Source: Streptomyces leeuwenhoekii (GTDB lineage: Bacteria; Actinomycetota; Actinomycetes; Streptomycetales; Streptomycetaceae). Taken from it: a stretch of DNA of 64,000 nt. Both the position numbers and the translations under genes were made by a program. This document shows positions 9,195 to 16,877 of the stretch, piece after piece. The notes below the pieces were generated by a model that saw only the letters and a list, made by a program, of their open reading frames with translations, had not been told where the DNA came from and made no database searches. The stretch's first letter is position 1, and each line of letters opens with the position of its first letter. The stretch spans positions 1,364,001 through 1,428,000 of the forward strand of contig NZ_LN831790.1 in the NCBI RefSeq assembly GCF_001013905.1, read 5' to 3'.

Positions 9195-9760
9195 TCACGT
9201 CGTCGATCGGTCCGGTGAATCCGGCCCGGACCGGCTCCCGCCGTTTTCCCGTTTCGGTGATCGGCAGGAGGTAACCCGCGCGTACCTTCTCCTCACGTTG
9301 TCGTAGTCCAGGTAGTTGACGGCCGCGTCCCCGCCGGATTTGAAGGCGGCCGGGAAGTCGGGCCAGCCCTCGGCGATGTCCCGCGGGCAGATGTGGTGAT
9401 CAACGAAGTTGGTCTCGATGTCGTAGCGCACGTACTTCGAGCCCTTGAAGAAGAATGCACGGCCATCCCCCCAGTTGATCGCCGCGTCCATTCCAGCGGC
9501 GAACGACGTCGGCAGCGGGCCGCTGCGAGGCCGTGTCATGGGGGTAGAAACTCGCGTCCACGTGTCGTCGGTGGCGTCCCAGCGGACGTACCTGCGAGCC
9601 CTTGAAGAAGTACACGAATCCGGTGAAGGAGGCGGGCATCGCGGTCTCGGCGACGTCACACGAGTAGAAGTCCTGGTCGACCGTCTCCGCGCCGGTCACC
9701 GGGTCGATCTCGTAGTGGACGTACTTGCCCGAGCGTTCGCATGGCAGTCGGCGACGATTC
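9195..9760 (-). pseudogene. Hemopexin-repeat protein, frameshifted
   Basis: Hemopexin-like repeats are readable on the minus strand but split between two frames. Upstream frame: SGKYVHYEID, then FYSCDVAETAMPASFTG, then FVYFFKGSQ. A single extra base near 9595 then throws it out of frame; the next frame continues exactly where it should, with YVRWDATDDTWT, then MDAAINWGDGRAFFFKGSKY and VRYDIETNFVDHHI, then WPDFPAAFKSGGDAAVNY. At least three repeats are present, each with the FFKGSxYVRYD signature. The 5' end lacks an intact start with a ribosome-binding site and the 3' end degenerates after about 9290. Hemopexin repeats bind ligands or partner proteins and in bacteria are often found in secreted proteins. 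Confidence 0.72.
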
Positions 9761-9903
9761 GGTAACTCATCCTCACGACAGTGAGAGAAGGGCAGCGTCG
9801 TGACGAGCACCGGGTCCGCGGCGTCGCATGGCGTGGCTATCCAAGTGGTGCCAGCATGGAAGTGGCGCTAGGCGCCGCTCCGCTCTCGTGAGAGGGGAGG
9901 CTC

Positions 9904-10470
9904 ATGGCCAAGCGTCTGGTGGTCTGCTGCGACGGCACCTGGAACTTCGCCGACCAGCCGAGCAAGACCAGCGTCCCCAAGGTCGCCCTGTCGCTGCTCC
10001 CCGGCACCGTCGGCAGTATGGAGCAGCGCGTCTGTTACCACAGCGGCCTCGGCACGCACGGGCGCCAACGGGTGCGAACGGGTGCGGGGCGGCGCGTCCA
10101 TCGTAAGCCTGTCCCGGAACGTCGTCGACGCCTGCCGTTTCCTCGTCCAGCCCTACGAGCCCGACGACGAGCTCTTCTCTTCGGCTTCAGCCGGGGCGCG
10201 TTCACCGCCCGCAGCCTGGCCGGGCTGATCCGCAACGGCGGCATCCTGCGCCGCGACCACGCCGACCGGATCCCTGAGGCCTGGGCCCCGTACCGGGACC
10301 GGATCGAGCAACCCAACGGCGCCACCGCCACGTTGTTCCACCGCTCCTACGCGCGTGAGACGGACATCCGCTTCATCGGGGTGCGGGACACGGTCGGTGC
10401 GCTGGGCATCCCGATGCCCAGAGCTGCCGCGGACCCCGTGACACCCCGGTCCGGCACGTCCGAGAAGTAA
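9904..10470 (+). pseudogene. DUF2235 alpha/beta-hydrolase, frameshifted and truncated
   Basis: It starts with a good ribosome-binding site (AGAGGGGAGG) and MAKRLVVCCDGTWNFADQPS, the characteristic DUF2235 N-terminus (Tle1-like phospholipase superfamily). At 10067-10086 the 10-mer aacgggtgcg is present twice in tandem; removing one copy restores RVRGGASIVSLSRNVVDA in frame. A one-base loss near 10176-10182 (CTCTTCTCTTCGG) returns to the starting frame, giving the nucleophile elbow GFSRGAFTARSLAGLIRNGG and later FIGVRDTVGALGIP. The protein then stops, although DUF2235 proteins normally continue for 100-200 residues. About 33 residues before the GFSRG elbow are read in the wrong frame, so it is very probably inactive. 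Confidence 0.82.
10067..10086 (+). repeat. 10-bp tandem duplication inside the DUF2235 gene
   Basis: Two perfect adjacent copies of aacgggtgcg. The extra 10 bases shift the frame by one, and deleting one copy restores family-like sequence downstream. This is the footprint of a replication-slippage event and explains the first frameshift. Confidence 0.85.
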
Positions 10471-10481
10471 GGAGATCCGGG

Positions 10482-12428
10482 ATGCTCACCTGCACTCTCT
10501 TCGCCGGTGACGCGCTGCTGGAGTCGATCGCCAACGACCAGGACCGGATCTCGCGGACCCGCCACCGCAGGGATCCGGCCGTGCGCAAGGTGCAGATCGC
10601 GCTGCTCGACCGGGATCCGAACTGTCTGCCCCAGTTCGGGGCGGACGGCGACTACGGCGACGAGACGGCCGGCGCGGTGGCCCGCTTCAAGATCGAGGTG
10701 CTGGGCGTTCCGCCGGCCGAGGTGATCGACGACGTCGGCCCGTTGACGGTCCTCAAGCTGGACGAGCTGCAGGCCGCCGCCGAGCGCCCGCCCGCGCCGA
10801 GCGTCACACCCGAGGAATGGCTGCTGACCGACGCCGAACTCGGGCCCTTCCGCTCCCCTGCCTTCACCCGCGACAACATGGTCGCCTTCTTCGTCGACGC
10901 CGAGGGGTACTACAACCTGCTGGCCGACCGTCTGGACGCCCTGCGGGCCGGGGACCGGCTGCTGTTCGCCGGCTGGCGGTTCTCGCCCGAGCAGCTGCTG
11001 CGCCCGACGGTCGCCGGCTCCCCGGGGATCCTCGACCGGCTCCGCGCGCTCCGCGCCGACGGCGTCGTCGTACGGGTCCTGCTGTACGGCTCGCACTTCT
11101 CCACGCTTCCCGTGCGCAGGCCCCGGGTGCCGACGATGCCGTCCAAGGACAACTTCGACTTCCGCACCGGCCTGGTCGACGCCGGCGCCGAGGCGATCCT
11201 CGACGCCAGAGTGGGCGACTTCGGCTCCCACCACCAGAAGTGCGCGGTGGTGCAGGGCGCCGCCGAGGGGCCGTGCGCGTTCCTCGGCGGGATCGACGTG
11301 TGCCTGGACCGGTGGGACAACGGCGCCCACGTCGATCCGCCCGTACGGCAGCGGGAGCCGGACTTCCTGGGCAAGAAGATCTTCACGCCGGGCTGGCACG
11401 ATGTGCAGTGCGCGGTGTTCGGGCCGGCCGTCGGCCAGATCTGGCAGAGCCTCGTCCAGCGCTGGAACGACCCGACCCGGCCCAGCCGTATCGACGCCAC
11501 GCCCGCCCCGATCCCGCAGTCCGAGGCACCCGGGCCGCCGACCCGGACCGGCACGCAGGCGGTGCAGGTCCTGCGCACCCTCACCTGCAAGGGCGTCTAC
11601 TCCTTCCTGCCGGGCGGCGAGTTCACCGTCACGGCCGCCTACCGCAAGGCCATCCACCGGGCGCGGCACTACATCTACATCGAGGACCAGTACCTGTGGC
11701 CTTCTCCCCTCGTCGAAGACCTGCGGGACGCCACAGGCCGGGGCGTGCAGCTCATCCTGGTCACTGCCCGCGACTTCGACGCACCGGGACTCAAGGACGC
11801 CCACGAGGCACTGCGCACGGAGGCGCTGCAGCGCATCGCCTCGGCCGCCCCGGCGAACGTCCACTGCTTCCATCTGGAGCAGGCGGCGAGCTCGGCCCAG
11901 ATCTACGTCCACGCGAAGCTGATGATCGTCGACGACCAGTACGTCGCCGCAGGCAGCGCCAATCTGAACTTCCGCTCCCACACCACGGATTCGGAACTGC
12001 ATCTCGGGGTCTTCGACACGGACCTGGCGGACGGCACCATGGGGGGCACGCCGCACCGGGTGGGTGTGTCCGTCCGAGATCTGCGCGCCCAGATCTGGGG
12101 CGAGCACCTCAACGAGGACCCGGCCCTGCACCAGGACCCGCTGGCGGGCCTCGCGCGCATGCCCACCACGGGCGGCAAGACGGGCCACCTGGTCAGCTTC
12201 CCCGTGTCCGCGCAGGTGCCGGCCGTGGACTGGCGTGAGACGGTACGGGAACTGCTGCGCACGATCCAGCACATGGAGAACTGGCAACTCTTGGCACCGG
12301 TGGTGCTGGGACCCCTGTCTCTCCCCCTCACCCTGGCGCCGGACATGGACCTCGGCGTTCTCGCCGACGCCATCCCCGATCCGGAGTCCTTCCTGCGCAG
12401 ACTACTCAACCCGCACACCGTCTGCTGA
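10482..12428 (+). CDS. Phospholipase D-family protein with peptidoglycan-binding-like N-terminus
   Basis: 648 residues; ATG at 10482 behind AAGGAG. Residues 33-85 resemble a PG_binding_1 repeat (VRKVQIALLD, then FGADGDYGDETAGAVARF). Two PLD half-domains follow. The second has a canonical HxKxxxxD motif (H477-A-K479, D484) followed by GSANLNFRS. The first has H251-Q-K253 but Gln where the Asp of HxKxxxxD is expected, followed by GGIDVCLDRWD as in eukaryotic-type PLDs. PLDs hydrolyse or transfer phosphatidyl groups of phospholipids. There is no obvious signal peptide, unlike classical secreted Streptomyces PLD, so it may act inside the cell or leave by a non-Sec route. It is flanked by broken hydrolase and peptidase genes. 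Confidence 0.87.
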   Translation: MLTCTLFAGDALLESIANDQDRISRTRHRRDPAVRKVQIALLDRDPNCLPQFGADGDYGDETAGAVARFKIEVLGVPPAEVIDDVGPLTVLKLDELQAAAERPPAPSVTPEEWLLTDAELGPFRSPAFTRDNMVAFFVDAEGYYNLLADRLDALRAGDRLLFAGWRFSPEQLLRPTVAGSPGILDRLRALRADGVVVRVLLYGSHFSTLPVRRPRVPTMPSKDNFDFRTGLVDAGAEAILDARVGDFGSHHQKCAVVQGAAEGPCAFLGGIDVCLDRWDNGAHVDPPVRQREPDFLGKKIFTPGWHDVQCAVFGPAVGQIWQSLVQRWNDPTRPSRIDATPAPIPQSEAPGPPTRTGTQAVQVLRTLTCKGVYSFLPGGEFTVTAAYRKAIHRARHYIYIEDQYLWPSPLVEDLRDATGRGVQLILVTARDFDAPGLKDAHEALRTEALQRIASAAPANVHCFHLEQAASSAQIYVHAKLMIVDDQYVAAGSANLNFRSHTTDSELHLGVFDTDLADGTMGGTPHRVGVSVRDLRAQIWGEHLNEDPALHQDPLAGLARMPTTGGKTGHLVSFPVSAQVPAVDWRETVRELLRTIQHMENWQLLAPVVLGPLSLPLTLAPDMDLGVLADAIPDPESFLRRLLNPHTVC

Positions 12429-12449
12429 GGACACCAGGGACCGGAGATG

Positions 12450-12700
12450 CGTCCTAGTTGGAACCGACTTCCCCGCCGGGGCACCGGCGGTGTGCCGTCC
12501 TGTGCGAAGGTCACGGGGGTGACGGTGTCGGTTCCGGTGAAGCCCGGCAGGAACTCGTTCAGGTCGACACCTCGGTACTGGCCGCCAGGCGCGCCCCCGA
12601 TGATCTCGACGAGGGCCCAGTGGAGATGCGTGTCGGTCCCGCCGCTGTCGGCGAACGGTGCCCAGCGGATCGCCCCTGCTGATCGAGGCCCCCCTCGGTC
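12450..12700 (-). pseudogene. C-terminal gene remnant (HLHWALVEIIGG)
   Basis: On the minus strand a short coding-like stretch reads IRWAPFADSGGTDTHLHWAL, VEIIGGAPGGQYRGVDLNEF and LPGFTGTDTVTPVTFAQDG. Its conserved-looking glycines and DTHLHW motif are unlike random antisense of G+C-rich DNA. No start codon with a ribosome-binding site can be found, and the frame runs on into the antisense of the PLD gene. I interpret it as the tail of a lost gene, identity unknown. Confidence 0.4.
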
Positions 12701-12777
12701 ATCCCCCCGGACACATAGATGATGTGGGTGTCCGAGGAGAACACTCCTACTACTACGTCCACTACCACGTCGAATAG
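12682..12777 (+). pseudogene. C-terminal gene remnant (HSYYYVHYHVE)
   Basis: A plus-strand frame reads IEAPLGHPPGHIDDVGVRGE then HSYYYVHYHVE and a TAG stop at 12775. The Tyr/His-rich tail is coding-like, but there is no start, and it abuts the oppositely oriented remnant at 12450-12700. The two together look like a deletion junction between genes that have otherwise been lost. Confidence 0.35.
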
Positions 12778-12833
12778 CCGGAACCGACCGGACAGGCACC
12801 GACCGGACCGGGACCGACGAGGAGGAGGCCACG

Positions 12834-13517
12834 ATGTCATGGCGAGTGGCGAAAAGCCTGGAGACCCTCCGGCATCAGCTCGACGCGCGCTTCCCCGGAC
12901 GCAGCCTCGCAGCCGACGGCAGCATCGGCGACGCGGCCCACCAGGCACGCGGCAGGGACAGCGACCACAACCCCTGGTACGGGCCCGGAATCGTCACCGC
13001 CCGCGACTTCACCCACGATCCGGCCCACGGCCTCGACATCCAGCAGGTGGCCGACCAGTTGCTGGACAGCCGCGACCCGCGGATCAAGTACGTCATCGCC
13101 AACCGCCGGATCGCCACCCACCGGGACTGGCAGTGGAGTCCCTACGAGGGGGCCAATCCGCACGAGAGGCACTTCCACCTGTCGGTGGTGGCCGATCCGC
13201 TCTGCGACGACGCCTCGGACTGGAACCTGCCTCTGTTCGGCGAGACACCGGACGGCAGGGGTGGCGGGGACGCCAACTTCGTCACCTGGGGCACCGGCGT
13301 CAACGTCCGCGCAGAACCCCGCCTCGACGCATCCGTCGTCGCCGTGCTGCCCGGCCCCACGCGGGTGAAGGTGCAGTGCCAGACGCGGGGTGACACGGTC
13401 AGCACCGCGGGCCACGTCAACGATGCCTGGTCCTTCATCCCGGCGTTCGGCGGATACGTGTCCAACATTTTCATCGACCATCCGGACCCATGGCTTCCGG
13501 ACATCGGTGAATGCTGA
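12834..13517 (+). CDS. M15-like peptidoglycan peptidase with SH3 domain
   Basis: 227 residues; ATG at 12834 behind a strong GAGGAGGAGG. The N-terminal domain has SDHNPW (H45), ARDFTHDP (D58, H61) and later ERHFHLSV, an H...D...HxH pattern that resembles the zinc ligands of M15-type D,D-/L,D-carboxypeptidases or endolysins. Residues about 146-190 (GTGVNVRAEP and following) look like a bacterial SH3 domain, which would bind cell wall. It has no signal peptide, as in phage endolysins that depend on a holin, though no holin or other phage gene is nearby. It is the second intact gene in the accessory block with a cell-wall-binding module. Confidence 0.75.
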   Translation: MSWRVAKSLETLRHQLDARFPGRSLAADGSIGDAAHQARGRDSDHNPWYGPGIVTARDFTHDPAHGLDIQQVADQLLDSRDPRIKYVIANRRIATHRDWQWSPYEGANPHERHFHLSVVADPLCDDASDWNLPLFGETPDGRGGGDANFVTWGTGVNVRAEPRLDASVVAVLPGPTRVKVQCQTRGDTVSTAGHVNDAWSFIPAFGGYVSNIFIDHPDPWLPDIGEC

Positions 13518-13531
13518 CGCGGGAGGAACCC

Positions 13532-13672
13532 ATGACACCGGCCCAGAGGCTCCCCATCATCTACATCCGGGGATTCGTCGGCGACACCGCCGGTATCGTC
13601 CGAAGGGACACGGCGTGTCCGGTCAGATTCCGCGGCCCCTCTTGCGGGGATGAGCTGCGGGATGCGGGGTGA
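13532..13672 (+). pseudogene. Truncated hydrolase N-terminus
   Basis: 46 codons with a good ribosome-binding site (GGGAGGAA). The first 23 residues, MTPAQRLPIIYIRGF then VGDTAGIV, resemble the N-terminus of alpha/beta-hydrolase (esterase/lipase-like) proteins, which begin with a strand followed by an RGF/RGY oxyanion loop. The rest, ending CGDELRDAG, is unrelated and stops early. Position 14 bases after the M15-like gene suggests it was the next gene in that operon before a deletion. Confidence 0.5.
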
Positions 13673-13855
13673 GCACCGCCGTGGCCACCTCGCGCCGCAG
13701 CGCGCTTCCCGCGCGCGGGCCAGTAGCCCGCGAGGCGCTGCGCCGGCCCACGGGCGGCGCACCAACACATAACTGGACGTAGATGGACAAGCCGATGATT
13801 AACGGATGCATCACGGGGCACTTCGGCCGGTGAGTCTCACAGAACGGAGCCGCCA

Positions 13856-14125
13856 ATGATCATCAAGAAGATGCACGACATGGGCGTGAGAAGCGAGCAC
13901 GCCTACCTCGCAGCCTTCGCCTCCATCGGTCTCACCGTCGTCGCCTGGGCCGTCAGCCTCAATGCCGAGGCCGGCAGCGGTGTCGCCCGCGCCGATCGGT
14001 GGGGCATCTTCGTCGGCGAGTGGGCCCCCACCTTCTTCGGCCTCGGCCTGGCCCTTTCCCACTACGAGCAGCAGGACGGCACCCTCGCCAGCGGCGCCGC
14101 CCACGAACTCCGCCAGACCGGCTGA
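13856..14125 (+). CDS. Small membrane protein
   Basis: 89 residues with a CGGAG ribosome-binding site. Two hydrophobic helices are visible, about residues 17-33 (YLAAFASIGLTVVAWAV) and 49-66 (WGIFVGEWAPTFFGLGLAL). Short proteins of this pattern are common in Streptomyces and have no assigned function. It lies alone between the decaying block and map, with a strong hairpin just downstream, so it is probably monocistronic. Confidence 0.75.
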   Translation: MIIKKMHDMGVRSEHAYLAAFASIGLTVVAWAVSLNAEAGSGVARADRWGIFVGEWAPTFFGLGLALSHYEQQDGTLASGAAHELRQTG

Positions 14126-14136
14126 CCGAGCAGCGC

Positions 14137-14174
14137 GGCAGCGTCCGCCCCCGACAGGAGGGGCGGGTGCTGCC
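14137..14174. terminator. Hairpin terminator after the small membrane protein gene
   Basis: A 15-bp stem with two mismatches (arms GGCAGCGTCCGCCCC and GGGGCGGGTGCTGCC) and an 8-base loop starts 12 bases after the stop codon. There is no T run, as is usual in Streptomyces. Confidence 0.65.
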
Positions 14175-14406
14175 GTCGGCGTGCAGACCGGGCATCGGCG
14201 GCGACACAGCTGTCACCCAGGAGCGATCCCACAGTCCGGAAGGTCGGCGGCAACCAGGACCTCGCCCTTGCGCGGGCGGCCGGTCGGTGGGCAAGCAACG
14301 ATCGGTTCGGAGATGGCGACCTGTTGGATCAAGGCGGCCGGGGGCGGTTGAGGGCCGGCCTCGCCCGACGGCCGGGGCTGCCGGCGCGGCGGCGGTGCGG
14401 GCTCCC

Positions 14407-15189
14407 TTACGGTCGTGCGTGCGTGGGCAGGGTGAGGATTTCGGGCCCGTCGTCGGTGATGGCGATCGTGTGCTCACTGTGCGCGCTCCGGCAGCCCGTC
14501 GCGCTGCGCAGCGTCCATCCGTCGGCGTCGGTGACGAGTGTGGCGGTGTCGAGCATGACCCAAGGCTCCAGGGCGAGCAGCAGTCCGGGGCGCAGCTTGT
14601 ATCCGCGGCCGGGGCGTCCGGTGTTCGCGACGTGTGGGTCCTGGTGCATGGTCGAGCCGATGCCGTGGCCTCCGAACTCGGTGTTGATCGGATAGCCCGC
14701 CTCGCTGAGGACCGTGCCGATGGCGTGGGAGAGGTCGCCGATGCGCGCCCCCGGTTCGGCGGCGGCGATGCCGGCGGCGAGTGCGCGTTCGGTCGCCTCG
14801 ATCAGCGCGACGCTCTCCGCAGGCCTGGCCTTGCCCACCAGAAAGCTGATCGCGGCGTCCGCCGCCACCCCGCCCTTGATGACGGCGAGATCGAGAGTCA
14901 GCAGATCTCCGTCCGCCAGCCTGTAGCGGTGAGGCCGCCCATGGAGCACTCCGTCGTTGACGGCCGTGCAGATGTAGTGCCCGAACGGGCCGCGCCCGAA
15001 GGAGGGCGCGTAGTCGACGTAGCAGGACTGCGCTCCCGCCTCGGTGATCATCTCCTTGGCCCACTGGTCGATGTCCAGCAGGTTCGTCCCGACCGTGCAG
15101 CGCTGCTTCAGCGTGTGCAGGATGTCTCCGACCAGGGCGCCGGTGACCCGCGCCCGCTCCAGGCGCGCGGAGTTCAGGATCTCGATCAT
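14407..15189 (-). CDS. map: Methionine aminopeptidase, type I
   Basis: 260 residues from ATG at 15189, chosen because AGAGG lies just upstream and map proteins begin MIE(I/L). It removes the initiator methionine from nascent proteins in the cytoplasm. The metal-ligand pattern is visible: LTLDLAVIKGGVAADAA (Asp ligands), GGHGIGSTMHQDPHV (His ligand and substrate loop), LALEPW (Glu) and the final SEHTIAI (Glu). Streptomyces carry several map copies; this one is divergent from an XRE regulator across a 65-base region with direct repeats, an arrangement unlike housekeeping map genes that sit with secY and adk. It is probably an accessory, regulated copy. Confidence 0.93.
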   Translation of the reverse strand: MIEILNSARLERARVTGALVGDILHTLKQRCTVGTNLLDIDQWAKEMITEAGAQSCYVDYAPSFGRGPFGHYICTAVNDGVLHGRPHRYRLADGDLLTLDLAVIKGGVAADAAISFLVGKARPAESVALIEATERALAAGIAAAEPGARIGDLSHAIGTVLSEAGYPINTEFGGHGIGSTMHQDPHVANTGRPGRGYKLRPGLLLALEPWVMLDTATLVTDADGWTLRSATGCRSAHSEHTIAITDDGPEILTLPTHARP

Positions 15190-15215
15190 GGGGGACCTCT
15201 CACGTGCGTCCAATA

Positions 15216-15242
15216 ACTATCCCGGTCTGACTATACCGGTAT
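15216..15242. promoter_or_regulatory. Candidate operator for the XRE/map divergent pair
   Basis: Two direct copies, ACTATCCCGGT (15216-15226) and ACTATACCGGT (15230-15240), start 14 bases apart; the second contains the perfect palindrome ATACCGGTAT (15233-15242). They lie in the 65-base gap between map and the regulator, where an autoregulatory XRE protein would be expected to bind. Confidence 0.55.
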
Positions 15243-15254
15243 TAGAATGGGGTC

Positions 15255-15560
15255 ATGGTCAGGTTGCCGCTCACCCCCGCCGAGGTAGAACGCGGACAGC
15301 GCCTTGGCGCCCTGCTCCGCCGAGCCCGGGGCCGCCGCTCGATGCTGGACGTGGCGCTCGCTTCGCACATCTCGCCGGAAACCCTGCGGAAGATCGAATC
15401 CGGCCGCGTGGCCACCCCCGCCTTTCCGACCATCGCGGCGATCGCCGACACCCTCGGCCTGTCCCTCGACGCCGTCTGGGCCGAGATCAGCCGGGCGGAG
15501 CGAACCGTCGAGGACCGGTCGGCCCTGCCTGTCACACGGCATCCATCGCTGGCTTCGTAA
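15255..15560 (+). CDS. XRE-family transcriptional regulator
   Basis: 101 residues. A helix-turn-helix occupies about residues 14-72 (LGALLRRARGRR, then ISPETLRKIESGRVATP and FPTIAAIADTLGLSLDAVW), the Cro/C1-type fold. There is no extra ligand-binding domain. No clear ribosome-binding site precedes ATG 15255, and a TAGAAT sequence ends 7 bases upstream, so a leaderless transcript is possible. Divergent from map; the direct repeats between them are the likely binding site, so it probably represses itself and map. Confidence 0.85.
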   Translation: MVRLPLTPAEVERGQRLGALLRRARGRRSMLDVALASHISPETLRKIESGRVATPAFPTIAAIADTLGLSLDAVWAEISRAERTVEDRSALPVTRHPSLAS

Positions 15561-15954
15561 CGCCGCACCGAGGAGGGGCGGTGGTTCACTGACCGTGCTG
15601 TGCCGGTACACCTGCGCACCCTCTGATCACCTCGTCGACCGGCCCGAGCACCGCCCCGCGGACCTCGGCGGCCGCACCGACCCGGCCGCCCGTCGGCTCC
15701 GTCGCCTCCTGCCCGCCGCGCGGGAGCCGTCGACGTTCCACCGGGCCAGCGCTCGTCCGTGACTCTCTCCCCGGCCAGGGCCACCAAGGCCGCTGCTCGG
15801 ATCAGCCCGGCTCCGGGGCCCGCGCGGAGCCGCTGTCGGGGCCGTCGAGCCACGGTGAGGCGCGTGGATTTCGCCGGTGGGGGCCCGCCCTGCATCATGA
15901 CGGACCGGCGCCGCATCATGGTGCCGGAAAGACATCGCCGATACGGAGACCCCA
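15561..15954. other. Region without recognisable gene
   Basis: 394 bases between the XRE gene and ddaH. All frames were read: none gives a start with a ribosome-binding site and a recognisable protein, and codon bias is not consistent. It should contain the ddaH promoter, but no convincing -35/-10 pair was found. Confidence 0.5.
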
Positions 15955-16731
15955 GTGCCCAGCAAGAAGGCCCTCGTCCGCCGCCCCAGCCCGCGCCTCG
16001 CCGAGGGGCTGGTGACCCATGTCGCGCGGGAGAAGGTCGATGTCGATCTCGCCGTCGAGCAGTGGGAGGCGTACGTCGGGGCCCTGCGCGCCCACGGCTG
16101 GGAGACGATCGAGGTGGAGGCCGCCGACGACTGTCCCGACTCGGTGTTCGTCGAGGACACGGTGGTCATGTACAAGAACGTCGCGCTGATCACCCGGCCC
16201 GGCGCCGAGTCCCGCCGGGCGGAGACGGCCGGCGTGGAGGAGACCGTGGCCCGGCTGGGCTGCTCGGTCAACTGGATCTGGGAGCCGGGCACTCTGGACG
16301 GCGGCGACGTGCTGAAGGTCGGCGACACCATCTACGTCGGTCGCGGCGGGCGGACCAACGCGGCCGGCGTGCAGCAGGTGCGGGCCGCGTTCGAACCGCT
16401 GGGCGCGCGGGTGGTCGCCGTGCCCGTGAGCAAGGTGCTGCACCTGAAGTCGGCGGTCACGGCGCTGCCCGACGGAACGGTCGTCGGGCACATCCCCAAG
16501 ATGGACATGCCGTCGCTGTTCGGCCGTTTCCTGCCGGTGCCGGAGGAGTCCGGGGCGCACCTGGTGCTGCTCGGCGGGAGCAAGCTGCTGATGGCGGCGA
16601 GCGCGCCGCGGACGGCGGAGCTGCTCGCCGGCCTCGGCCACGAGCCGGTCGTGGTCGACATCGGCGAGTTCGAAAAGCTCGAGGGCTGTGTGACCTGCCT
16701 CTCGGTGCGCATGCGGGAGCTGTACTCCTGA
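15955..16731 (+). CDS. ddaH: N(G),N(G)-dimethylarginine dimethylaminohydrolase
   Basis: 258 residues from GTG at 15955. The enzyme hydrolyses methylated arginines to citrulline and an alkylamine. Family features seen: DSVFVEDTVV and LITRPGAESRR in the first propeller blade, LDGGDVLKVG, GRGGRTNAAGV, the catalytic-histidine region LHLKSAVTALP, and the C-terminal catalytic cysteine in EGCVTCLSVR. Length matches bacterial DDAHs. It stands alone with a strong terminator downstream. Cytoplasmic, with no signal peptide. The related arginine deiminase is excluded by its shorter length and lack of the deiminase insertion. Confidence 0.93.
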   Translation: MPSKKALVRRPSPRLAEGLVTHVAREKVDVDLAVEQWEAYVGALRAHGWETIEVEAADDCPDSVFVEDTVVMYKNVALITRPGAESRRAETAGVEETVARLGCSVNWIWEPGTLDGGDVLKVGDTIYVGRGGRTNAAGVQQVRAAFEPLGARVVAVPVSKVLHLKSAVTALPDGTVVGHIPKMDMPSLFGRFLPVPEESGAHLVLLGGSKLLMAASAPRTAELLAGLGHEPVVVDIGEFEKLEGCVTCLSVRMRELYS

Positions 16732-16752
16732 CGGGTGGACGCACCCCGTCCG

Positions 16753-16784
16753 GCCCCGGGATCCCCGCGGATCCCGGGGCTTTT
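16753..16784 (+). terminator. Intrinsic terminator after ddaH
   Basis: A perfect 12-bp stem, GCCCCGGGATCC / GGATCCCGGGGC, with a 4-base loop (CCGC), followed directly by TTTT. It is the clearest factor-independent terminator in the window. Confidence 0.88.
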
Positions 16785-16877
16785 CCGTGCGCCGGGAGCC
16801 ACGTGGGACACCGCGCCACCGGCGCGCCGTCACCGGCTCGGACCAGGCTGATCAGGCTCTTTACGGGACTTTTAACC

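Noticed and set aside
10347..12287. Long minus-strand frame opposite the PLD gene
   Set aside because: Antisense of a gene with two PLD motifs; composition is atypical and there is no start signal.
12834..13517. M15-like peptidase as evidence of a prophage
   Set aside because: No capsid, portal, terminase, holin, integrase or attachment site is nearby; an SH3-containing peptidase alone is not enough.
15594..15762. Possible small gene after the XRE regulator
   Set aside because: Arg/Pro-rich translation with no domain and no ribosome-binding site.
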